A DNA stretch of 64,000 nucleotides from Streptococcus macedonicus ACA-DC 198 (GCA_000283635.1 HE613569.1:1885501-1949500); one strand, 5' to 3'; counted from the stretch's first letter, positions 19,553-28,679 are shown. The notes: generated by a model from the sequence alone, not told the origin. Program-made: numbers and translations.

Positions 19553-19707
19553 GTCCGGACGATAAGTCCACTGATTTCTGATTTATACTCTTCTAGTAAT
19601 TTTTTATCCTGTAAGGCTTGACGTTGTTGTTGGTCAAAAAGATTTTGCATATTACTTAATTGTTTAAATTGTTCATCTTTAGTGTTTTGTAAATCTTTTA
19701 TCTGCTC
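19549..19707 (-). pseudogene. C-terminal fragment of a plasmid DUF536-like protein
   Basis: A coiled-coil Gln/Lys-rich reading ([19 protein letters not shown], then DQQQRQALQDKKLLEEY) resembles the C-terminus of DUF536 proteins encoded next to rep genes on lactic acid bacterial plasmids. It ends at a TGA overlapping the hsdR fragment and starts at the junction with the acr3 fragment. The assignment is by resemblance only. Confidence 0.5.
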
Positions 19708-20072
19708 TTTTATTTACAATTATTATGTTTGCAGTAAAAGGAGATAAAGTAGTAGAATTACCACTTGATGTAGTATTAATTGCGATTCCCCTTCTATTAT
19801 ACTTTGTCTTGATGTTCTTTATATCTTTCTTTATGTCTAAGAAAATGAGAACGAGCTATCCAGTAGCAACATCTCTTTCCTTTACAGCAGGAAGCAATAA
19901 CTTTGAGCTTGCGATTGCTGTCGCTGTTGGTGTATTTGGGATTAACTCAGGCGAAGCCTTTGCTGCAGTAATTGGTCCACTTGTGGAAGTTCCAGTTATG
20001 ATTGCTTTGGTTAATGTTGCACTTAAAATGAAAAACAAATACTTTAAAGATAAAGAAAAATTTGAAGTGTAG
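19708..20072 (+). pseudogene. C-terminal fragment of arsenite efflux permease Acr3
   Basis: About 120 codons covering the last membrane helices of an ACR3-family arsenite exporter, including [20 protein letters not shown] and the GPLVEVPVM motif. The N-terminal two thirds are missing, and the left edge is the junction near 19,707. No other ars gene is visible. It shows that the copper region derives from a metal-resistance plasmid mosaic. Confidence 0.85.
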
Positions 20073-20173
20073 ATGGAGGACTTTTAAATGAAATTCAAGT
20101 TTAACTCTTTTTCTTCATTTGACGTTAAGTCAAGTTTTTAGAGTAACAAACGTATAATTTTAATCTATTTATT

Positions 20174-21028
20174 TTAAGCACTTACCTTTTCAAATTGATT
20201 AGGTGTAAGATACCCTAAACTTTGATGGATTCGTTTTGAATTATAAAAGGCTTCGATGTACCAGAAAATACTCTGATAGGCTTCTTCAAAGTTCTTATAT
20301 TTAAATTGATACACCCACTCTCTTTTTAAATGTCCATGCCAAGATTCAAGACTGGCATTATGATAAGGGTATCCCCTTCGACTGAAAGAGTGAGTCATCC
20401 CATAATACTTAAGCAACTCTTCATACTCTAGACTCGTATACTGGGTTCCTTGGTCAGAATGAAGAATAACAGCTTCTGGATAGTCTTGTGATTTAATGGC
20501 CTTATTTAAAGTTCTTTGCACTAATTCTACAGTCATTCGCTTGCCCAAATCCCAAGCAATGACTTTTTTAGTATAACGATCCATAATGGTTGAGAGATAA
20601 GCCCATCCTTGTTGAGTAGGAATATAAGTAATGTCGGTTGACCAAACCTTATTTTTCTTTGTAGGTTCAGTCTGTATGAGATTTTTTCGATTGATGTGAT
20701 CACTTAGTGAGTATGCAGGCTTAAATTTCTTAATGACTGCAGACTTGAGTTGAAGTTGCTTCATTAGCTTCTGTACCAGTTTTAACCCGACTTTTTCCCC
20801 TTGTTTAAGTAGAAGATGATGAATTTTAGGAGCACCATAGATTCCTCGGTTAGCATTGAAGAGTTGAGAAATTTTGAGTGACAGGTATTGTCTCCTTAAT
20901 TGAGTTTTAGATGGATGTCGGTTAATCCGTTCATAATAACTTGATTCAGGAACATCAAGGAGTTGACAGCTTAGTCTGACATTGAGTGCTAAAGTTTGTA
21001 TGGTTTGAGCCATATCCGCAGCACTCAC
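20174..21028 (-). CDS. IS3-family transposase OrfB
   Basis: 284 residues: an HTH_21 region (SYYERINRHPSKTQLR, RGIYGAPKIHHLL), then the integrase core with STDITYIPT, LHSDQGTQYTS and the DDE Glu in NASLESWHGHLKREW. The frame overlaps the orfA stop by 4 bp (ATGA), an arrangement used for coupling or frameshifting in this family. It appears intact. Confidence 0.93.
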   Translation of the reverse strand: MSAADMAQTIQTLALNVRLSCQLLDVPESSYYERINRHPSKTQLRRQYLSLKISQLFNANRGIYGAPKIHHLLLKQGEKVGLKLVQKLMKQLQLKSAVIKKFKPAYSLSDHINRKNLIQTEPTKKNKVWSTDITYIPTQQGWAYLSTIMDRYTKKVIAWDLGKRMTVELVQRTLNKAIKSQDYPEAVILHSDQGTQYTSLEYEELLKYYGMTHSFSRRGYPYHNASLESWHGHLKREWVYQFKYKNFEEAYQSIFWYIEAFYNSKRIHQSLGYLTPNQFEKVSA

Positions 21029-21285
21029 TTCTTTTTCTCGGCGAATATGGTCAATACTTTTTTTAAGATATCTCGTTCTTCCTTAACTTTAGCCAGTTGT
21101 CTTTTTAATTCTAGAAAATCAGCTTTAGAGACGGAGCTTTCATTAGATGTAGAGTAGAGGTCTATCCATTTATAAATTGTTTCAGGGGCCACGTCGTATT
21201 CTTTAGACAGCTGGGTGACGGATTGACCAGAATGATAGAAGGCGATAAGGGTTTCTTTAAATTCTTTTGAGTAGCGTTTTTGCAT
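21025..21285 (-). CDS. IS3-family transposase OrfA
   Basis: 86 residues with an N-terminal helix-turn-helix (RYSKEFKETLIAFYHSGQSV, PETIYKWIDLY) and a C-terminal leucine-zipper-like helix (LELKRQLAKVKEERDILKKV). It binds the element ends and works with OrfB. It appears intact, with AAGGACAAAAAC before the ATG. Confidence 0.92.
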   Translation of the reverse strand: MQKRYSKEFKETLIAFYHSGQSVTQLSKEYDVAPETIYKWIDLYSTSNESSVSKADFLELKRQLAKVKEERDILKKVLTIFAEKKK

Positions 21286-21305
21286 GTTTTTGTCCTTTGT
21301 CTAAA

Positions 21306-21932
21306 TTATACAATAGTGACTCTAAGATTTAAGGATAACATCAGACGTTGCTTTAATTCAAATTTATGACTAGACTGCCTATATTTATGATACTCACGGT
21401 ATGAGAAACGCTTTTCAATAATTTTTGCCCCCACCATTTTAGAAATACGATCTGAAATCATACGTAAAATTCGTTCTAAGGCATAATTCCATATCAATTT
21501 TTTATCTGAATTACTGTCTATGGCGTTGATTAGGATGTGATTATGAACATGATTTTTGTCTGTATGAGTCGCTACGATGAAACGAAAACGACCTCCTGTC
21601 AATTCCATCATAGTCTCGTAACCAATACGGTTAATTTCTTCAGGTGTCAGATTATCCTCAGGAGAAAATGATTGAATGAGGTGATGGGCATGGATATTTT
21701 GTTGATGTTTTTCTTGTCGGTCATTTCTGGATTCGTACAACTTGTCGTTATTGGTAAAGTTGACATTGTACATTTCTACCATTTCTTCATAGCTGGGAAA
21801 GTCTAAGTAATTGCTCACGCCAAAATCAGATACCAATTTCAAATTGTCCGTTTTATCAGGATTGAGAATATACTTAATTAAACGCCTACGATATTTTTTT
21901 CCGTGCGTCGCAAAATGCTTAGTGATTACCAT
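21306..21932 (-). pseudogene. Relaxase, C-terminally truncated by an IS
   Basis: The N-terminal ~200 residues of a conjugative/mobilisation relaxase, with the metal-binding His cluster HxDKNHVHNH preceded by HHLIQSFSPED. The same block occurs in the complete relaxase at 59,207-60,835. The C-terminus ends a few codons into the IS edge. The catalytic core is still encoded, but the helicase/accessory part is lost. It overlaps mobC by 14 bp. Confidence 0.88.
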
Positions 21933-22284
21933 AGAACTCCTTCAGTCTTTTCACTTCCACTTGAAATTCTCTATCCACTTCCTTAATTAACTCTCCGACT
22001 CCTTTACTCAATTCTTGTAACTGTTCCTGAGAAATCAAATGGCTTTGGTTAATAGCACGCGCAATTTGATTAGTGTTATTTCCAATCCGTCTCAATTCAA
22101 ACACTAACTGATCATAAGTATCCGTGTTAATTGTGATAAAAGACATATTGGGATTGAGCAAAACTTTTCTAGCATAGACTGAAAAATTTTGACAATGACT
22201 CTTAGCAATTCGTTCATTCAATTGATGTAACTCTGAATCTGTTAGAAATACTTTTTTGAGATTGGTACGATAACGATAAACCAT
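21919..22284 (-). CDS. MobC-like relaxosome accessory protein
   Basis: 121 residues of the MobC/ribbon-helix-helix type that bind oriT DNA and help the relaxase open it: RVIGN-type motif ELRRIGNNTNQIARAINQS in the middle and a helical C-terminus. It starts at 22,284 behind GGAGG and overlaps the truncated relaxase. It resembles the MobC at 60,807-61,181 only at family level. Confidence 0.82.
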   Translation of the reverse strand: MVYRYRTNLKKVFLTDSELHQLNERIAKSHCQNFSVYARKVLLNPNMSFITINTDTYDQLVFELRRIGNNTNQIARAINQSHLISQEQLQELSKGVGELIKEVDREFQVEVKRLKEFYGNH

Positions 22285-22293
22285 TACTCCCTC

Positions 22294-22653
22294 CTAGCCC
22301 ACATATTTTTCACGAAACTCACGACTGAGTGGCTGTGCTTGATTGACTTCCGCAATCAATTCTTGAACGCAAGTCAATAAGATTGAGACGTGTTCTTGAG
22401 TCACTTGATGATTTTCTCTTGCGACAACTAGAACTTCATACACATCTCGACTAATTTATTCAAACTTTTGAGACTGCCAAAGGGAGAACCATTCTTTGGC
22501 AGCTAACTGTTTGTCATCAGTCATCAAAATTTTATCCCTGACGAATGGTGAAAAGTGACGATAATTATCAACCTCCATCATTTTTTCAATCTGTTTTAGC
22601 TCATCTGCGGTTAGATTTACCTCTTTTCTAATGTCACGGTACTGTTCAGACAT
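22294..22653 (-). pseudogene. Relaxosome accessory protein interrupted by a stop codon
   Basis: A 119-codon frame carrying one TAA after codon 65 (KFE-stop-ISRDVYEVL). Both sides are in the same frame, and the second half ends with REKYVG just before mobC. The N-terminal half (VNLTADELKQIEKMMEVDNY) looks like a ribbon-helix-helix DNA binder; proteins of this kind precede mobC in streptococcal mobilisation modules. Single-substitution loss is the likely cause. Confidence 0.7.
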
Positions 22654-22679
22654 CTCTTTCCCTCACTTTCATCCTTTCT

Positions 22680-22885
22680 CGGGTAAACCCCGACCCCGTG
22701 TGTCATACGAGAAATTTCTTAAAGTCCTTGTTCGGTCTTTGCGAGCTCAGGCATTGTGGTCACAATACCCAAAAAATCATATCGCCAGCCTACCAAAACC
22801 TTCCAGTTTTGACAGCCAACGATAAGATAACTTGGTGGTTTCGCCCCAAAATCCCCAATAGAAAATCAAACTTTGATTTTCTTAG
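22680..22885. other. Possible oriT region of the broken mobilisation module
   Basis: Non-coding stretch upstream of the mob genes. A GTGTGTCATACGAGAAATT motif follows a C-rich tract (22,688-22,720), and a perfect dyad GAAAATCAAA..TTTGATTTTC lies at 22,861-22,881. Position directly upstream of MobC/relaxase genes is where oriT lies in such modules; the nick site is not identified. Confidence 0.35.
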
Positions 22886-22978
22886 GAATGATATTAGGAT
22901 AACAAAGATGATTTGGAAAAGTTATCACAAAAATTGGTATAATGTTAGGATAAAACTACTTATTGAAAGAGGTTATTC

Positions 22979-23212
22979 ATGGATAAATCATCTAAGCAAA
23001 TTGAAGAAGAAGCTGTCGATTTTTTTAAATTGGCACTAAAAAATCTAAACATATTAACCGAGAAATTTCTGAAGGAGATAGAGAACCTATCTGGGACGGT
23101 CATATCTATTTTTACAAAAATGTAAAAAAATATCGATTTAGTTGAAAGAATCCCTATTCAAGTTAAGAGTAAAGATAGTTTTTATAATGAAAAGAAGGAT
23201 ATCCAGTCATAA
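22979..23212 (+). pseudogene. DUF4365-like protein remnant with two frameshifts
   Basis: Starts MDKSSKQIEEEAVDFFKLAL behind AAAGAGG and an extended -10 promoter (TGGTATAAT near 22,940). Continuing the protein needs a frame change in the A-run near 23,036-23,041 (giving SEGDREPIWDGHIYFYKN) and another near 23,127-23,133 (giving DLVERIPIQVKSKDSF), ending at 23,212. The pattern resembles DUF4365 proteins, often found in defence or plasmid contexts. The 3' part appears cut near the group II intron. Confidence 0.6.
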
Positions 23213-23253
23213 CCATCTGTGAAAATAGTTGATTTATACACTGCGGGAAGTCG

Positions 23254-25115
23254 ATCGAGTAGGGACAAATTTCTAGTCCCTCTCACACCACCGTGCGTGC
23301 CGTTCGGCACACGGCGGTTCAACTAACTTTTTTTAACGCATGTCGTTTTAGACAATAATCTAGGCAAGAAACCAGTCCACGTTTAGCGAGGACTGGTTTT
23401 GATATGGCACGTTTCAATACAGACCTCTGAGCCACTAATTGATAATGGTCTCCCCAGCCAGATACTTTATCCGCTATCCACTTCGGTACTCCTAATTTGA
23501 GAAGTCCCCATAATCGCCTAGATTTCTTCTTCCATTGTTTCCAGATAATAACTCTTATTCGAGTTCTTAATCGTTCATCAAGGCTTTCCATGACTGATTT
23601 CATGTTCGTCATAGAAAAGTAGTTTATCCAACCTCGGATGACCCAGTTTAGTCGCTCAATTCGGTTGTCTAAGTCAATACTCCACTTACGGGCTGTTAGT
23701 TTCTTGAGTTTTCTCTTGAAACTCTGTACGCTATCCTGATGCGGACGACTTTTCCAGCCCTCAGATGATTTCCAGAACCCAAATCCTAGGTACTTTAATT
23801 TGCTCGGTCTCACAATCTTGGTCTTAGTCATGTTGACTTTCAAACCTAATCGTTTTTCAATGTAACGACTAATTGAATGCATCACACGTTTAGCCGCTGC
23901 CTCACTACCAACTGTGATGATACAGTCATCTGCGTAGCGGACAAAGCGAAGCCCTCGACTGTCCAACTCTTTGTCTAGCTCATTAAGCATGATATTGGAC
24001 AGGAGCGGTGATAAATTTCCTCCCTGTGGTGTTCCAACTAGTGTTTTATGCCACTGTCCGTTAATGACCACCCCTGAATGAAGGTACTTACGAATCAGAG
24101 ATTCTGTATCCCCATCCTGGATTATGTTATGAACAAGTGACATCAGTCTATCTTGAGGAACGGTATCGAAAAACTTCTCAAGGTCTATGTCCACTATCCA
24201 CTCATAGCCGTCATTAAGATATTCTAATAACTGGATAACGGCATGTTCGCAGGACCGATTGGGTCTGAATCCGTAGCTCCTCTCAGAGAAATAGGGTTCA
24301 CAAATGGGACTAATGACTTGGACAATAGCTTGTTGTATCATTCTATCCATGACCGTTGGGATACCTAACTGACGGACTCCGCCGTTAGGTTTGGGAATTT
24401 CAACTCGTAAGACTGGCTGAGGTTTGTACTTCCTCTGCTTTATGAGTTCTTTAGTTGAACGCCAGTGTTTGCGGAGATAGTCATCTATTTCGTCAATGGT
24501 TAAGCCGTCAATTCCTGCAGAACCTTTATTAGCTCTAACTTGATTGTAAGCGTCCAACATATTTGAACGAGATAGGATATTATCTAGTAACTATGACATG
24601 TGTGTATTCCTTTCTTGTTTCGGTGTCTGTAGGATATCTTATATTGGCGAACTTTCTTCTAGTCAATACGTGACCGCCTCCAGTTCTATCAGACCGTTCT
24701 TTTACAGACACAAGTGAAGTAAGTATACTCCGGTTAATAGTTCAGCCCTTCGCTCCGTTTCCATTACAGAAACTTCATCGCTACTATGACCTCGGCTGAC
24801 TTCTCATGATTCGTTGTTACTACGTCTTATTGACGCTCATGAGACCTCACGGGATAAGTCGTACATCTTTCCTCATTTACACTCGTGATTTACGCATATA
24901 GGTTACGACTACCTTTTTGGACTTTAATGTTCTTAGCCACCTTGTCCGCTATATATGCCTTCGTATCACGTTTCTGTTCGTAGTGCCACGATTTCGCTAT
25001 CCCTTCCTCTCCCCGCTACCTCACGATAGTCAGGCTTGGGAGTCGCTATTGGGTTCACCGGTAGCGGGTGCCCGCAGAGGACTTTCACCTCAGATGTACG
25101 ACATGCCCGTCGTAC
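23254..25115 (-). mobile_element. Group II intron, class C-like
   Basis: The 5' end is taken as GTACG at 25,115, followed by GACGGGCATGTC. The 3' end is near 23,254 (ACTCGAT), after a domain V-like hairpin (about 23,300-23,325) and a domain VI-like stem. The intron lies directly downstream of a strong intrinsic terminator (25,121-25,148), the preferred insertion site of bacterial class C introns. The ends are by analogy and could be off by a few bases. Confidence 0.75.
23319..24560 (-). CDS. ltrA: Group II intron reverse transcriptase/maturase
   Basis: A 413-residue intron-encoded protein that splices and retrohomes the intron RNA. The reverse-transcriptase core has YGFRPNRSCEHA, the first catalytic Asp region IDLEKFFDTVP, the active-site YADD at residues 209-212, and TPQGGNLSPLLSN. 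It is followed by a maturase X domain (RLNWVIRGWINYF). There is no HNH endonuclease domain at the C-terminus, as in class C introns. The length is complete and no stops interrupt it. Confidence 0.93.
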   Translation of the reverse strand: MLDAYNQVRANKGSAGIDGLTIDEIDDYLRKHWRSTKELIKQRKYKPQPVLRVEIPKPNGGVRQLGIPTVMDRMIQQAIVQVISPICEPYFSERSYGFRPNRSCEHAVIQLLEYLNDGYEWIVDIDLEKFFDTVPQDRLMSLVHNIIQDGDTESLIRKYLHSGVVINGQWHKTLVGTPQGGNLSPLLSNIMLNELDKELDSRGLRFVRYADDCIITVGSEAAAKRVMHSISRYIEKRLGLKVNMTKTKIVRPSKLKYLGFGFWKSSEGWKSRPHQDSVQSFKRKLKKLTARKWSIDLDNRIERLNWVIRGWINYFSMTNMKSVMESLDERLRTRIRVIIWKQWKKKSRRLWGLLKLGVPKWIADKVSGWGDHYQLVAQRSVLKRAISKPVLAKRGLVSCLDYCLKRHALKKVS

Positions 25116-25120
25116 TAAGA

Positions 25121-25148
25121 AAAATGCACAGGCTATCCAGTGCATTTT
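25121..25148 (-). terminator. Intrinsic terminator targeted by the group II intron
   Basis: A 9-bp stem AAAATGCAC/GTGCATTTT (25,121-25,129 with 25,140-25,148) with a U-run on the minus strand. It would end transcription of the ubiB-like operon upstream. The 232 bases between it and that gene contain no recognisable frame. Confidence 0.85.
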
Positions 25149-25380
25149 GTTGTTCTAACAAAATAATTAATTATCTTTAATATCACAATTCTTGTCTATA
25201 GGCATTTTTGAGAAGAGCAAGTATAAATATGAAAATCTGTCTTTTTTCATATAAAAATTTCTGATTTAGGATAAATATAATCGAATAAATTAGCTTTCAG
25301 ACAAGGAACTGAGGTGCAGATAGTACTAGAGTAGGGCAAACCGAAAGTGACGATGTCTCAAAGCTAATAATGACTATATC

Positions 25381-26949
25381 CTACTCCCTAAAAATTCCAA
25401 CAAAAATCCAAATCAGAACCAGTCCTGCAAGTACAAACAACAGTTTAGACATATCAAGCATCTCTGCATTTATACTGAGCAAACTGGCGCTAATCAGAAG
25501 CGCTAGAAAAACCAAGCTCAGTACAAAACGATTAGCCATCCTCGTCACGATTTTGATACGATTGTTATAATCGTATAAATCATGATTAATCAAAATGCGA
25601 CCGTTTAGGATTTGTTCCAAAAGCTGATTGGCTCGTCTAGAAATGTTTTTACCGTTTTTGAGCAGGTAAAAAAGCTCGATTAATAGCGTTTCCTTATTTA
25701 AGGCCTGTTCGAGCATGTCTGGCCCCATATTTTCGATGAAATAATCCTTGGCTAGAGTCATCAAGTCCTTATCAGGTGCTAAGTCTCGGAAAATCCCCTC
25801 AATTTGTAGCGAAGCTTTTTCCAAGATCGTTATCTGAGGGGAGGCCTTGAGATGATTATTGATAAAAACTTTCACTAAATCTTCCAGCAAATAGGTAATC
25901 GATAAGGCTCCCAAATTTAGGCTGGAATACTTATTAAGCATACGCTCAACATCTCGACTCAGCTCCGCCTTGTTCATTGAAGTATCAAGGTTGGTTATTG
26001 TCAAAATGCCCTGAGTCATACCATCAATATCCTGAGCCGTAAAACTATACAGAATATCATTTAGAGCAGCTCGCATGTCATTTTCTAAATGACCCATGAT
26101 ACCAAAATCGATAAAGTAAATCTGCCCATCCTTGATGAGAAGATTTCCAGGATGTGGATCACCATGGAAATAACCATCCTTAAGAACCTGCTTGATAAAG
26201 GACAACTTGAGCTTCTGCCCAATATCCTCCAAATCATAGCCCGCATGAACCAAATCTTCGTAGCGATTGATTGGAATCCCTTGGATAAATTCTTCGACCA
26301 CCATATGAGAGGTCGTCAGCTCATCATAAACCTTAGGAACAGCCACACATTTTACCCTGCGATTAAGCTCAGCAAACTCAAGCAAGGCCTTAGCTTCATT
26401 ACGGAAATCAATTTCAGTAGTCAGACTATCTTTTAGTTGGTAGAGAACATCTGTCAGATTAACCATGGGAATGAGTCCTGATGGCATCTTTTTCGACAAA
26501 CCAATCAACAAAGACAGGTCTTCATCAACAATTTCTGCCAGATGTGGTCGCTGAATTTTGACCACAACCTCTTGGCCTGTTTTCAAAATGGCTCTATGGG
26601 TCTGAGCGACTGACCCACTTGCCAATGGCCTCTCATCTATTGACTGAAAAACATCAAATAAGGGTTGTGTCAGCTCTGCTTCGATTGCTGACATGACAAG
26701 CTCCTTGTCTAATGGAAGGACATTGCTTTGAAGTCTGGTCAATTCCTTAATATAGGCATCAGGTAATAGGTCACTGCGCGTCGATAAAATCTGCCCAATT
26801 TTGACAAAACTTGGTCCCAACTGCTCAAAAGCTAGACGCAGTTTAGCTGGTGCCATCTGCTCATCCAGTGGCTTTTTTCGCTCTTTTAAAGTCGTAAAGC
26901 CTACCGAACTAAAAACCCTAACAATTTCTCTCAGGCGTTTATTTTCCAT
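25381..26949 (-). CDS. UbiB/AarF (ABC1) family atypical kinase
   Basis: A 522-residue membrane-anchored atypical kinase. Seen are the family KxGQ motif (FVKIGQILSTR, near residue 50), the nucleotide Lys in VVVKIQRP, the catalytic HGDPHPGNLL, and DFG in YFIDFGIMG. Two C-terminal transmembrane helices follow (about residues 468-490 and 500-520). Homologues support quinone biosynthesis elsewhere; in streptococci the substrate is unknown. It lies 9 bp after the small gene at 26,959-27,231 and is probably co-transcribed. It is one of the few fully intact genes in the 44-kb block. Confidence 0.92.
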   Translation of the reverse strand: MENKRLREIVRVFSSVGFTTLKERKKPLDEQMAPAKLRLAFEQLGPSFVKIGQILSTRSDLLPDAYIKELTRLQSNVLPLDKELVMSAIEAELTQPLFDVFQSIDERPLASGSVAQTHRAILKTGQEVVVKIQRPHLAEIVDEDLSLLIGLSKKMPSGLIPMVNLTDVLYQLKDSLTTEIDFRNEAKALLEFAELNRRVKCVAVPKVYDELTTSHMVVEEFIQGIPINRYEDLVHAGYDLEDIGQKLKLSFIKQVLKDGYFHGDPHPGNLLIKDGQIYFIDFGIMGHLENDMRAALNDILYSFTAQDIDGMTQGILTITNLDTSMNKAELSRDVERMLNKYSSLNLGALSITYLLEDLVKVFINNHLKASPQITILEKASLQIEGIFRDLAPDKDLMTLAKDYFIENMGPDMLEQALNKETLLIELFYLLKNGKNISRRANQLLEQILNGRILINHDLYDYNNRIKIVTRMANRFVLSLVFLALLISASLLSINAEMLDMSKLLFVLAGLVLIWIFVGIFRE

Positions 26950-26958
26950 AAAATAAAC

Positions 26959-27231
26959 CTATTCTTTACTTTCAGAAGTCCGGTGTTGTAAGAGCGCATC
27001 TAATTTATTCTCAAGACGTGAGAGATCATCTTTGGTAGCGTACTGCACCTTTTGTGTTTTTGCATTGACCCTATCAAAGACACCTTGAACCTCTGCTTGC
27101 CCTTTGCGTTTGAGTTCGGACTGTAGCTCCTTACCTTCTTCAACGGTCAAGCGCCCTTTCTCAACCATGTCTTTAACAAAAGCATCTGCTTTTTCCAAAG
27201 TCATCGATATTAGACCAATTCCAGCCAACAA
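26959..27231 (-). CDS. PhaF/phasin-like small protein
   Basis: About 90 residues, helical and charged (TLEKADAFVKDMVEKGRLTVEEGKELQSEL). It resembles small phasin-like proteins paired with ubiB in Firmicutes. The start is unclear: the frame begins with TTG, MTLEKAD begins nine codons later, and an upstream ATG (about 27,250) would read MKSSRIF and then join this frame only if one G near 27,230 were removed. No clear ribosome site supports any start. Either the native N-terminus carries a one-base insertion or translation begins internally. Confidence 0.65.
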   Translation of the reverse strand: MLAGIGLISMTLEKADAFVKDMVEKGRLTVEEGKELQSELKRKGQAEVQGVFDRVNAKTQKVQYATKDDLSRLENKLDALLQHRTSESKE

Positions 27232-27251
27232 ATATTCTACTACTTTTCATA

Positions 27252-27265
27252 AAAAAGCGCTTACA
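27252..27265 (-). promoter_or_regulatory. cre-like site
   Basis: TGTAAGCGCTTTTT on the minus strand, close to the CcpA consensus, lies just before the phasin-like gene. The same TGTAAGCG core occurs upstream of the small membrane gene (4,685-4,698) and the CsbD-like gene (5,065-5,078). Confidence 0.45.
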
Positions 27266-27328
27266 TTTAAATTTTTTGTCTGAATTTACTATATAAGAGC
27301 ACAATTAAACTTATAAAATTTTCTAATA

Positions 27329-28200
27329 GACTTGTTCGGTAACTACATCACCTCATGGTTGATGATACCACAAATCAACTAACTCCGCTCTTAATTCAAA
27401 CCGTTTTCTACGATTACGATAAGGCTGTGCCATGATTTAAAGGTTTTAAATTTGGCATTAAAGTGCTCGACTTCAATACGCATTTTAGCTATCTCGCGAT
27501 TCAACGGCTTATCCTCTTGGGTTAAGGGGTGATTTCTAGAACGTTTAGCAGGAATAAAGGTATTTTCGTGAAATTTCAAGATGCCTAAATACCCTAAATC
27601 TACGAAAACAAGGGTATTTTGGGGCAAACTATAGTCAATACTCTCCTTAAAAAGGGTAAAATCATGCGTATGACCATCTGAAAAAGCCAATTGACAAGCA
27701 CGATGGCTAGTCAAATCAAGCATGATTTGAGTTTTTATGGTATGTCTTTTCTTTTTACCAGAATAATTCTTGCTTTGGTTTTTTAGGGCGTTGAATGGGA
27801 CTTTCAGTGACATCTATGGCAACAGTGGCGCTAGGTGCTTCTAAGTGGTCTAAATTAAAGAGACCTGAAGAACGAAGGGTGTCCTCTACCCATGTAATGG
27901 TCTCATTGACAGTTGCCACACCTACACCAAAATCAAATGCCAACTAGCGTTGAGTCGGGTAATAGCGTAAGTAGCGCAAGGTCATGATGAGCTGCTCTTC
28001 CATACTTAGACGGCGTGGACGTCCTCCTTTCTTTTTCGGTGTTGCTCTTGATAAGCGTCAGTGAGACAATCAAGCATCAGTTGAAACGTCGCTTTTTTAA
28101 CACCTATCAACAATTTGAAATTCTCTGAGTTTAATTTTAAGGCTTTTTCGTATGTTGTTTCCATACCTTTAGTATACCACCTTTAAGTTACGAACAAGTC
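27329..28200 (-). pseudogene. IS1381-like (IS5-family) element, degenerate transposase
   Basis: An 872-bp element bounded by inverted GACTTGTTCG at each end and flanked by TA. The transposase starts METTYEKALKL at 28,164 and carries AIDVTESPIQRP and the DDE region (SDGHTHDFTLF, IEVEHFNAKF). A frameshift near 28,025 and an in-frame TAG near 27,943 break it, besides the frame change near 27,770 that may be natural in this family. It was inserted into an older IS3 remnant to its right. Confidence 0.8.
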
Positions 28201-28204
28201 TATT

Positions 28205-28571
28205 ACTACAAAGCTGGAACGAGGAATGTTCAAGCATTGACACATGGCTGAAATGCTGTATTTGTCCTTGTTAGCGGTGATTATTTCCCTTTTCGTGCCA
28301 TAATCACCGCCGCTTGCTTTAGGATATCAACCTGCATTTCAAGCTCTTTATTGCGTTTTCTGAGTTCCATCAACTCACGCTGTTCATCTGTCAGATTATC
28401 AACAGTTTTGAAGGAACCAGTTGTTCTTGCTTGTTTAACCCACTTGTCAAAGCTAGACGGGGTCAAGTTATACTCTTTGATAATCTCGCTTCGCTTCATA
28501 CCTGCATTGTGTAGGTCAACAATTTGTTGTTTAAACTCATCTGTGAAATGACGGCAAATTGTTCTAGACAT
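28205..28571 (-). pseudogene. IS3-family remnant: intact OrfA, OrfB cut by the IS1381-like element
   Basis: OrfA (28,281-28,571, 96 residues, HTH start RHFTDEFKQQIVDLHNAG) is complete. OrfB begins in the -1 frame at its end (EIITANKDKYSISAMCQCLNIPRSSF) and is truncated after about 30 codons at 28,200, where the IS1381-like element begins. No terminal repeat could be assigned. Confidence 0.8.
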
Positions 28572-28679
28572 ATCTGTTCTCCTCTTTAGTGTAGAACACT
28601 TTATAAATTCTGTCTAGTTTAATTCAACCTTAACCTTGTCAATCCTGCCTTCAAGACTGTTTTTAAGACCTTTCTAAAG

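Larger units (their letters stand above)
20151..21312 (-). mobile_element. IS3-family element (second type)
   Basis: Contains overlapping orfA and orfB. GTATAATTT occurs inverted at both edges (20,152-20,160 and about 21,303-21,311), which I take as the ends; the exact boundaries are approximate. It truncates the relaxase gene at its right side. Confidence 0.75.

Noticed and set aside
27755-27813. Frame overlap in the IS1381-like transposase as damage
   Set aside because: This overlap could be the family's natural frameshift; only the other frameshift and the TAG were counted as lesions.
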